NCBI GenBank assembly: GCA_902772605.1
Contig: CACYBG010000036.1
Span: forward strand, 1-5,914
From: an uncultured Spirochaetaceae bacterium
GTDB taxonomy: Bacteria > Spirochaetota > Spirochaetia > Treponematales > Treponemataceae
Length of the DNA: 5,914 nt
Direction of reading: 5' to 3'
The notes beneath the pieces were generated by a model that was not told the origin of the DNA, did not search any database, and saw nothing but the letters and a program-made list of their open reading frames with translations. The stretch's first letter is position 1; every line of letters begins with the position of its first letter. The translations under genes and the position numbers were made by a program. This document shows positions 1-5,129 of this stretch, one piece after another.

Positions 1-1
1 A

Positions 2-55
2 ATAGACTTCATCCTCTCCAGTATCGGAACTATCGTTAAGGAAGTTAAGAGGTGA
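2..55 (+). CDS. C-terminal end of an unidentified upstream gene (5' partial)
   Basis: Reading from base 2 gives 17 codons (IDFILSSIGTIVKEVKR) and a TGA at 53-55. The other two + frames read less like protein: one stops at 37-39, and the third runs into the poly-A and G-rich stretch. The codons (ATA, GAC, TTC, ATC, AGG) match those of the genes downstream. The ending is amphipathic to basic, as is common for a protein C-terminus. Too little is present to name a family. About 245 bases separate it from xseA, so it probably belongs to a different transcription unit. Confidence 0.4.
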   Translation: MDFILSSIGTIVKEVKR

Positions 56-101
56 AAAAAAGGGGACAGGGGCTTTTGCTGTTTTAAACCTTTGCTTTTA
101 G

Positions 102-196
102 GGTAAAAAAACGGATTTGCTCAAAACTAACGTTTTTCGCCGGTTTCGTGAACAGCGTTAACTGCGAACAAATCCGCTTGTTACAGTCTTTTTACC
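102..196 (+). repeat. Nested inverted repeat upstream of xseA
   Basis: Three nested pairs of complementary arms are visible. GGTAAAAA (102-109) faces TTTTTACC (189-196). CGGATTTGCTC (112-122) faces GAACAAATCCG (166-176), with 10 of 11 pairs. TAACG (128-132) faces CGTTA (156-160). Together they could fold most of this non-coding stretch into one long, imperfect stem. It may be a structured 3' end of the upstream transcript, an attenuator-like leader or a small repeat element. I recognise no known RNA family. The middle arm competes with the terminator-like hairpin at 161-193. Confidence 0.4.
161..193 (+). terminator. Possible intrinsic terminator of the upstream gene
   Basis: ACTG (161-164) pairs with CAGT (184-187), and AACAA (167-171) pairs with TTGTT (178-182). 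A small internal bulge separates the two stems and a six-base loop closes the hairpin. The sequence then runs C followed by five T (189-193). The stem is short and AT-rich, so it is weaker than the terminator at 5022-5052. It would end transcription coming from the gene that stops at 55, before the xseA promoter. Confidence 0.35.
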
Positions 197-265
197 TTAT
201 ATAAATCTTGAAACCGACTCTAAAAAGCATACGGCACAATTTCCGTGGCGGCGGAAAATTGAACG

Positions 266-294
266 TTGAAAGTTGATTTCTTATGTTATATACT
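266..294 (+). promoter_or_regulatory. Sigma70-type promoter of xseA
   Basis: TTGAAA (266-271) and TATACT (289-294) each match the consensus -35 and -10 hexamers in five of six positions, and they are exactly 17 bases apart. The expected start of transcription is about 301, two bases before the xseA ATG at 303. A second, weaker candidate lies upstream: TTGTTA (178-183), 16 bases, TATAAA (200-205). A short hairpin, TTTCCG/CGGAAA (240-257), sits just upstream of the -35. Confidence 0.6.
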
Positions 295-302
295 TGTGCG
301 GT

Positions 303-1499
303 ATGGCAGAAAAAGACAACGTTTTTACCGTAACCCAGCTCACGAACCTCATCAAGACCATGCTGGAAGGTACATTCCCGAACGTACAGCTCAGGGGCGA
401 AATATCAAACTTCAAGATAAACTCGGCTTCGGGCCACATGTATTTCGTCCTGAAGGACATGCAGAGCCAGATTTCTGCAGTCATGTTCAGGGGACGCGCC
501 GCATACCTCGATTTCACTCCGAAAGACGGAATGATGGTCACCGTACAGGGCTCGATTTCAGTTTACGGCCCCAGGGGAAACTATCAGATAATAGCATCGT
601 CCATGCATCAGGCCGGAATAGGCGACATAATGGAGATGATTGAAAAACGAAAGAGGCTTCTTGCAGCTGAGGGTCTTTTCGATTCGGACAGAAAAAAAAA
701 TCTTCCGCCGTACCCGAAAACCGTAGGCATAGTCACAAGCCCGACAGGAGCCGCACTCAGGGACATACTGCAAATCATAAGGCGCAGGAACGACTCCGTG
801 AACGTAACGGTACTTCCCGCTCAGGTACAGGGAGACGGGGCTGCAGAAACAATAGTCCGCATGATAAAGGCCGCAAACAGATGGAAGCTTTGCGACATAC
901 TGATTGTAGGTCGCGGTGGAGGTTCGATTGAAGACCTTCTTCCGTTCAGCGACGAAAGCGTAGTCCGTGCAGTTGCAGAATCCGAAATACCTACGGTTTC
1001 CGCAGTCGGACATCAAACAGACTTGGCGTTGACCGATTATGCAGCAGACGTCCGTGCCCCCACTCCTTCCGCAGCCGCAGAAATTGCAGTGCCGCTCAAG
1101 AATGAAATCGTGGACAGGATTACCCGATGCAGGGATGAAATGCACGCAGAACTTTCATCAAGGCTCATGCACATGAAAATGACGCTGAAACTGTTCCAGC
1201 CCGAAAACATGGAAGCCCAGTTCAGAAGGATAGAACAGCCGCTTCAGATACGCCTGGATTCAGCAAGGGACGACCTACGAGATGCCATGCAGAAAGCCGT
1301 CGAAGGATACAGGCTCCGGATAAGGCAGTGCGGAATGACGCTTGAAAACTGCAATCCCCAGAACATACTGGACCGTGGATATTCCATGGTATGCGACGCA
1401 AAAACAGGCAGGGTCATAAGGAGTGCCGAAGAAACCGAAAAAGGAGCCGAACTGACCATCCGACCTGCAAGGGGCCTGATTTCAGCCACGGTAAACTGA
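303..1499 (+). CDS. xseA: Exodeoxyribonuclease VII large subunit
   Basis: Catalytic subunit of exonuclease VII, which degrades single-stranded DNA from both ends in the cytoplasm. The 398-residue protein has an N-terminal OB-fold domain (about 8-103: VQLRGEISNFK, SGHMYFVLKD), then the catalytic domain with VGIVTSPTGAALRDI (141-155), GRGGGSIEDL (203-212), VGHQTD (235-240) and VRAPTPSAAAEI (250-261). Residues D154, R204, H237, D240 and R251 line up with the catalytic-site residues known from E. coli XseA. A helical arm (about 265-345) and the C-terminal NILDRGYSMV motif (354-363) follow. It is shorter than the E. coli protein (456 residues), mostly in the helical arm. GHQTD has Gln where GHETD is usual. 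I chose ATG 303 because the family alignment begins there and the promoter covers the alternative in-frame TTG at 273. No Shine-Dalgarno is visible. An A9 run (692-700) lies in the coding sequence. Confidence 0.96.
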   Translation: MAEKDNVFTVTQLTNLIKTMLEGTFPNVQLRGEISNFKINSASGHMYFVLKDMQSQISAVMFRGRAAYLDFTPKDGMMVTVQGSISVYGPRGNYQIIASSMHQAGIGDIMEMIEKRKRLLAAEGLFDSDRKKNLPPYPKTVGIVTSPTGAALRDILQIIRRRNDSVNVTVLPAQVQGDGAAETIVRMIKAANRWKLCDILIVGRGGGSIEDLLPFSDESVVRAVAESEIPTVSAVGHQTDLALTDYAADVRAPTPSAAAEIAVPLKNEIVDRITRCRDEMHAELSSRLMHMKMTLKLFQPENMEAQFRRIEQPLQIRLDSARDDLRDAMQKAVEGYRLRIRQCGMTLENCNPQNILDRGYSMVCDAKTGRVIRSAEETEKGAELTIRPARGLISATVN

Positions 1500-1526
1500 C
1501 GTAAGGCAAACGACAGACACACATAT

Positions 1527-1530
1527 GGAG
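1527..1530 (+). promoter_or_regulatory. Shine-Dalgarno deciding the xseB start
   Basis: GGAG at 1527-1530 lies six bases before ATG 1537, which is good spacing. The in-frame ATG at 1525 has only AAGG (1503-1506), 18 bases away. The start at 1537 also gives the N-terminus usual for XseB (MNNFEEKLRRLEEL). Confidence 0.55.
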
Positions 1531-1536
1531 AACGAC

Positions 1537-1869
1537 ATGAACAATTTCGAAGAAAAACTCAGAAGGCTCGAAGAATTGAGCGAAGCCATAAAGGGAAGCG
1601 ACATAACGCTTGAAGAGGCACTCAAGGATTTCGAGGAAGGAATCAAGCTTGCAAAGGGCATGGAAAAGGAACTTGATGCAATCGAAGGAAAAATCCAGAT
1701 TCTCATGAACGCCCCTGCAGAAGATTCCGAATCGGCCGAAGAAGAAAAATCCGGCGAAGAAAAAAAGAAAAGGGCCTCAAAGACCAAAAAGCCCAAGGAC
1801 GAAAGCGATGTTCCCGTACTGGACCTCTTTTCACCGAGCACGGAAGTAAACGGAACCCGAATCGGCTGA
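1537..1869 (+). CDS. xseB: Exodeoxyribonuclease VII small subunit with an extended tail
   Basis: XseB binds the helical arm of XseA in several copies and is needed for ExoVII activity. Residues 1-57 match the family core: FEEKLRRLEEL, then ITLEEALKDFEEGIKLAKGMEKELDAIEGKIQIL, a two-helix coiled coil. Most XseB proteins end soon after this, at about 60-85 residues. This one has 110. The extra tail is acidic (about 62-75), then lysine-rich (76-87), and ends near PVLDLFSPS (93-101). VLDLF (94-98) resembles the QL[SD]LF sliding-clamp-binding motif but has Val instead of Gln. The gene starts 37 bases after the xseA stop and is almost certainly cotranscribed with it. Starting at ATG 1525 instead would add four residues. 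Confidence 0.93.
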   Translation: MNNFEEKLRRLEELSEAIKGSDITLEEALKDFEEGIKLAKGMEKELDAIEGKIQILMNAPAEDSESAEEEKSGEEKKKRASKTKKPKDESDVPVLDLFSPSTEVNGTRIG

Positions 1870-1927
1870 TTTCAGGTCGCATGACGCATACGCCAACACA
1901 AAGAAAACTTACGGAAGATTACAGGAC

Positions 1928-3907
1928 ATGGAAAACCAAAGGAAACCGGTCAGGCAGCTCAACGCTGAAGTTGCCAGAAAGATAGCCGCAGGAGAAGTCA
2001 TTGACAGGCCCAACGCCATAATCCGCGAACTCATGGACAATGCCGTCGATTCAGGCGCAACGGAAATATCGGTGGAAACGACGGGCGGAGGAATCGAAAA
2101 AATCAGGGTCGTGGACAACGGATGCGGCATGACCCGCGAAGACCTGGAAAACTGTGCACGTCCCCACGCAACAAGCAAAATCTCCACGGAAACGGACCTC
2201 CTCCACCTTTCGACCCTCGGTTTCAGGGGGGAGGCACTTTCATCCATGGCGGCCGTAAGCAGGCTCGAAATAATTTCCAACGGATGGAAAATGTGCGCTT
2301 CGGTGACGGAAGACCATGTACTTACTCCAGCGGCATCTGCAAGCGGAACCATAGTCCAGACCTCGGCACTGTTCGAAAACTTCCCTGCGCGCAGACAGTT
2401 TTTAAAGCGGCCTGCAAGCGAAGGAACCATGTGCAGGGCGACCTTTGAAGAAAAAGTCCTCCCCCGACCCGACATTGCATTCAACCTGAGCATGGACGGC
2501 GAAAAAAAACTTTCTCTCCCGGCAGGACAGACTCTTACCCAAAGATTCGTCCAGACCATGGAATTCTTTGAAAACGAAAGCGACTTCCACGAAGTTACAT
2601 CCAAGGCACCGGACGGAAGCTGGTCATTCAGACTGATACTCGGCTCCCCGTCGGTCACAAGAAGCAGCCGCAAAAACATATTCATCTACGTAAACGGTCG
2701 CAAGATAAGCGAATACTCTCTGGTTCAGGCCATCGAATACGGAGGACAGGGATTTTTCCCGAACGGCTCACATCCGGTTGCATGCCTCTTTCTGGAAATG
2801 GACCCGTCACTCGTGGACTTCAACATACACCCGGCAAAAAGGGAGGCAAGGTTCAAGGACATAAACGCAGTCCACCATCAGGTAAGCACCACCGCAAGGA
2901 ATTTCTACAGGCAGTACACGCTTGAAACCATGAAATCCCCCTCATCGGCATGGGGCGAAAAAAATTTTTCCGAATCCGAAATTCCCGAGCCCGACCTTGG
3001 ACTCGAAGTTCCTCAGTCCCACCCCTCATCCCCGACCGAAAGGATTTACTCGTTTCAAAGGCATGGAAGTTCCCCGTCCCTTTCCCGAAGCCAGAATCAG
3101 GCACAGTCGGAAGACAAAAGGTCGTCATTCTTTTCAGGGACCGGAAGCGGATTTTCAGGCTCAGCATATTCAGGAGGACGATTTCCAAGCGGAGGACGCA
3201 AGACCGATTTTTCAGAGACGAGCGCAGGTGCAATGGAAAGGATCGGACTTCTCGTATCAGCCGCAAGCGAAGACCGAAGTTCCGAAATCAACCCGGGTGA
3301 AGCATCGGTCGAAGGGCATCCGACAAAACCGAATTACGTACCCGACTCCGAAGATCAGACCGAAGACGGATTCCATTACGTCGGATGTGCACTCGGAACC
3401 TTCATCATTGCAGAAAAGGGCGACGTACTTTACATAATCGATCAGCATGCCGCACACGAACGCTACATCTACAACCAGATAATGGAAGCCGCAGGAGAAA
3501 AGCAGACACTCCTCGTCCCCTACACGGTAACGACCGACTCACCCGCCGACGACAATTACCTCGAAGAAATTTCCGACTCCCTTGAACAGGCCGGATTCAC
3601 CGGAAAAAACTGCGGAAACGGAAGGTGGGAATTTTCAACAGTCCCTGCAAGATGGAAAGGAAGCGAAGCCGATCTTGGAAGGGACCTTTTGGACCGCCGC
3701 ATCCGCCCCCACGACATGATAAACTCCGTAGCCGCAAGTACCGCATGCCGAATGGCAGTAATGGACGGAGACATGCTCGACGACAAAATGGCCTCCTGGA
3801 TTGCACGCCTTGCCCTTCAACTCCCCGACCCTCACTGTCCTCACGGCCGCCCAGTCTATACGACAATCACCCGACGACAGCTTTTCACCCTTGTAAAGCG
3901 CATCTGA
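1928..3907 (+). CDS. mutL: DNA mismatch repair endonuclease MutL
   Basis: MutL links mismatch recognition by MutS to strand incision and removal. The GHKL ATPase domain (about 1-330) shows IAAGEVIDRP (19-28), E34 and N38 in RELMDNAVDSGA, DNGCGM (63-68), RPHATSKI (78-85), LGFRGEAL (97-104) and NIHPAK ending in K304, the counterpart of E. coli Lys307. A Ser/Gly-rich, probably disordered linker covers about 335-470. The C-terminal dimerisation and nuclease domain has DQHAAHERYIYN (505-516), QTLLVP (526-531, a likely clamp-binding motif as in Bacillus MutL), ACR (606-608) and CPHGRP (637-642). This is the incising type of MutL found in bacteria without MutH. The last Glu of DQHA(X)2E(X)4E is Asn516 here. 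The 659-residue length is normal. The start has a modest GGAAGA (1913-1918) nine bases upstream. The gene lies 58 bases after xseB with no intervening terminator. Poly-A runs occur at 2502-2509 and 2958-2964. Confidence 0.97.
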   Translation: MENQRKPVRQLNAEVARKIAAGEVIDRPNAIIRELMDNAVDSGATEISVETTGGGIEKIRVVDNGCGMTREDLENCARPHATSKISTETDLLHLSTLGFRGEALSSMAAVSRLEIISNGWKMCASVTEDHVLTPAASASGTIVQTSALFENFPARRQFLKRPASEGTMCRATFEEKVLPRPDIAFNLSMDGEKKLSLPAGQTLTQRFVQTMEFFENESDFHEVTSKAPDGSWSFRLILGSPSVTRSSRKNIFIYVNGRKISEYSLVQAIEYGGQGFFPNGSHPVACLFLEMDPSLVDFNIHPAKREARFKDINAVHHQVSTTARNFYRQYTLETMKSPSSAWGEKNFSESEIPEPDLGLEVPQSHPSSPTERIYSFQRHGSSPSLSRSQNQAQSEDKRSSFFSGTGSGFSGSAYSGGRFPSGGRKTDFSETSAGAMERIGLLVSAASEDRSSEINPGEASVEGHPTKPNYVPDSEDQTEDGFHYVGCALGTFIIAEKGDVLYIIDQHAAHERYIYNQIMEAAGEKQTLLVPYTVTTDSPADDNYLEEISDSLEQAGFTGKNCGNGRWEFSTVPARWKGSEADLGRDLLDRRIRPHDMINSVAASTACRMAVMDGDMLDDKMASWIARLALQLPDPHCPHGRPVYTTITRRQLFTLVKRI

Positions 3908-3920
3908 TTCGTTTTCATTC

Positions 3921-4021
3921 GGGCTTTGCCTGCCTACGGCAGGCCGGCTGTTCCACCCTTCCCTAACGGTCATCCTCCTCACTTCGTTCCGGTGGACCGC
4001 TTCGCGGGGGTTCCATAGCCT
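3921..4021 (+). repeat. GC-rich hairpin element, probable dispersed intergenic repeat
   Basis: This stretch differs in composition from the AT-rich spacer that follows it. It contains a perfect hairpin, GCCTGCC (3928-3934) and GGCAGGC (3938-3944) around a TAC loop, and a second one, CCGC (3997-4000) and GCGG (4004-4007) around TTC. Its ends are imperfect inverted repeats: GGGCTTTG (3921-3928) against CATAGCCT (4014-4021), six of eight. The middle has CCCTAACGG and CACTTCGTTCC. No open frame here looks like a protein. It begins 13 bases after the mutL stop and could protect or end that transcript, though it has no T-tract. It resembles the small structured intergenic repeats found in several host-associated bacteria. 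Copy number cannot be judged from one window. Confidence 0.45.
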
Positions 4022-4089
4022 AAAGCAAAATAATTTCCACTTGCCGACCACAAACAGTCCCCGGATACTTTTCGTTTTCCTTCAAAACG

Positions 4090-4095
4090 TATAAT
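4090..4095 (+). promoter_or_regulatory. Candidate -10 box for the acetyltransferase gene
   Basis: TATAAT at 4090-4095 is a perfect -10 hexamer, but no good -35 lies 16-18 bases upstream. Transcription from it would start near 4102, leaving a leader of about 95 bases that contains the half-site repeats. Alternatives are TTGCCG (4041-4046) 17 bases before GATACT (4064-4069), and TATAAG (4121-4126), which lies inside the second half-site. Confidence 0.3.
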
Positions 4096-4109
4096 ATTCT
4101 ATCTAACAA

Positions 4110-4176
4110 TTTAAGGTCATTATAAGGTCAAATTTCGAACAAAAATCCGTTATTTGACATTTAAATTACCTTAAAA
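4110..4176 (+). promoter_or_regulatory. Three TAAGGTCA-like half-sites, candidate operator
   Basis: TTTAAGGTCA (4110-4119) and TATAAGGTCA (4121-4130) are direct copies with an 11-base period, about one helical turn. A third, inverted copy reads TTACCTTAAA (4166-4175), the complement of TTTAAGGTAA. All lie in the AT-rich control region 23-88 bases before the acetyltransferase start. The regular phasing suggests a binding site for a dimeric or multimeric regulator. The regulator is unknown. Confidence 0.35.
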
Positions 4177-4183
4177 CATCCAC

Positions 4184-4188
4184 GGAGG
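4184..4188 (+). promoter_or_regulatory. Strong Shine-Dalgarno of the acetyltransferase gene
   Basis: GGAGG lies nine bases before ATG 4198 and fixes the start. It contrasts with xseA and the SDR gene, which have no such motif. Confidence 0.75.
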
Positions 4189-4197
4189 ATATTTTAG

Positions 4198-5013
4198 ATG
4201 AACACAGAAAAGACCGACAGGCCGCTCATATTGAAGGATGACGTAATCAACGCGTTCAAATCGCTCGGAATGGAAAAGGGACAGAACGTAATCGTACACT
4301 GCTCGCTCTCTTCCATCGGATTCGTATGCGGAGGACCCCAGATAATAATCGAAAGTCTGATTGAATGCGTCGGAAACGAAGGAACCATACTCATGCCGAC
4401 CCAGAGCTGGAAAAACCTTGACCCGGAAACCGGCGTACATTGGGAGGAACCGAAGGAATGGTGGGATGCAATACGCGAAAACTGGCCGGCCTACGACAGC
4501 CGCATAACCCCGACCAACACGATGGGTGCAACGGCAGAAATGTTCAGGACCTGGCCCGGAACCTTGAGGAGCGACCATCCTGCACGCTCCATTTCAGCCT
4601 GGGGAAAAAATGCCGCGGAATTTACAAGGGATCACGACCTCTGCAACATATTCGGAGACGGATCACCACTGGGACGACTCTATGAAAACGACGGATACAT
4701 ACTTCTCATCGGCGTGGGCTACGACAAGAACACGTCGCTCCACCTGGCAGATGCCCGCGCAGAGTATCCTTCAAAGCACAACTCTACAGAACACAGCGCG
4801 GTAATGGAAAACGGAAATAGGGTCTGGAAATCCTACGAAACCCTTTTCGTCGACGGAGAGGATTTCGTAGAGCTTGGAGCCGCATTCGAAAATTCCGAAG
4901 AGGGAAAACGGAACCTTCACATCAGCCGACTTGGAAACGCGGACTTGCGCTTCATAAGGATGAGACCCCTCGTAGACTTCGCCGTAAAATGGATTGAAGA
5001 AAACCGAAAGTAA
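4198..5013 (+). CDS. AAC(3)-family N-acetyltransferase (aminoglycoside acetyltransferase-like)
   Basis: A member of the Antibiotic_NAT fold, whose characterised members move an acetyl group from acetyl-CoA to the 3-amino group of aminoglycosides. The 271-residue length is typical. Family signatures run through the protein: HCSLSSIGFVCGGPQ (34-48), EGTILMPTQSWKNLDP (61-76), PAYDSRITPTNTMGATAEMFRTWPG (97-121), RSDHPARSISAWG (124-136), GDGSPLGRLY (153-162) and LLIGVGYDKNTSLHLADARAEYP (169-191). H182 and D185 sit in the TSLHLA[E/D] motif at the active-site region. The protein is soluble, with no signal peptide. The gene stands alone: it has its own control region and Shine-Dalgarno and ends in a strong terminator. 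Composition and codon use match its neighbours, so recent transfer is not evident. Many chromosomal members of this family have unknown natural substrates, so antibiotic resistance should not be assumed. Confidence 0.9.
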   Translation: MNTEKTDRPLILKDDVINAFKSLGMEKGQNVIVHCSLSSIGFVCGGPQIIIESLIECVGNEGTILMPTQSWKNLDPETGVHWEEPKEWWDAIRENWPAYDSRITPTNTMGATAEMFRTWPGTLRSDHPARSISAWGKNAAEFTRDHDLCNIFGDGSPLGRLYENDGYILLIGVGYDKNTSLHLADARAEYPSKHNSTEHSAVMENGNRVWKSYETLFVDGEDFVELGAAFENSEEGKRNLHISRLGNADLRFIRMRPLVDFAVKWIEENRK

Positions 5014-5021
5014 ATTTTCAT

Positions 5022-5052
5022 GACCGGGGTAAATTCCTTGCTCCGGTCTTTT
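5022..5052 (+). terminator. Intrinsic terminator after the acetyltransferase gene
   Basis: GACCGGGGTAA (5022-5032) and TTGCTCCGGTC (5038-5048) form an 11-pair stem with two G-T wobbles and a five-base loop, followed by TTTT (5049-5052). It begins eight bases after the TAA at 5011-5013. It separates the acetyltransferase transcript from the SDR gene. Confidence 0.85.
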
Positions 5053-5114
5053 CCTCCTTTCACAGTTTTAATAATTCAGAGTCCCTTTAAGTGTTTCCTT
5101 ATAATCATCCAATG

Positions 5115-5123
5115 TGATATAAT
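5115..5123 (+). promoter_or_regulatory. Extended -10 promoter of the SDR gene
   Basis: TGATATAAT (5115-5123) is a perfect TGnTATAAT extended -10. The expected start of transcription, seven bases after the box ends, is 5130, the A of the start codon. The -35 region is weak (TTCCTT, 5095-5100), as is common for extended -10 promoters. A second TATAAT lies at 5100-5105. Together with the bases that follow, it makes a direct repeat TATAATCAT with an 18-base period (5100-5108 and 5118-5126). Confidence 0.6.
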
Positions 5124-5129
5124 CATGTC

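Noticed and set aside
58..77. AAAAG/CTTTT around a G-rich loop as the terminator of the upstream gene.
   Set aside because: Only five weak pairs, a ten-base loop, and no continuous T-tract after it. The hairpin at 161-193 is a better candidate.
273..302. TTG at 273 as the xseA start, adding ten residues.
   Set aside because: The -35/-10 promoter overlaps this stretch, the added residues do not resemble the family, and the ATG at 303 gives the usual N-terminus.
558..1145. A 195-codon open frame on the - strand inside xseA.
   Set aside because: It lies opposite well-conserved XseA motifs, has a cysteine- and tyrosine-rich composition unlike normal proteins, and shows no domain.
1909..2685. 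A 258-codon open frame on the - strand inside mutL.
   Set aside because: It mirrors the conserved ATPase domain, is rich in Ser and Leu from reverse codons, and has no recognisable motif.
2997..3437. A + strand open frame of 146 codons in another frame of the mutL linker.
   Set aside because: It starts inside the low-complexity linker, has no Shine-Dalgarno, and is best explained by codon bias.
3921..4021. The GC-rich element as a tRNA or other known RNA gene.
   Set aside because: No cloverleaf, T-loop or CCA-type end can be drawn, and the hairpins do not match an RNA family known to me.
4154..4159. Perfect TTGACA as the -35 of the acetyltransferase gene.
   Set aside because: No -10-like hexamer lies 15-19 bases downstream; the sequence there is CATCCA. 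It is probably chance in AT-rich DNA.
4171..4578. A - strand open frame opposite the start of the acetyltransferase gene.
   Set aside because: It runs through the Shine-Dalgarno region and conserved AAC(3) motifs on the other strand, with no sign of its own start.
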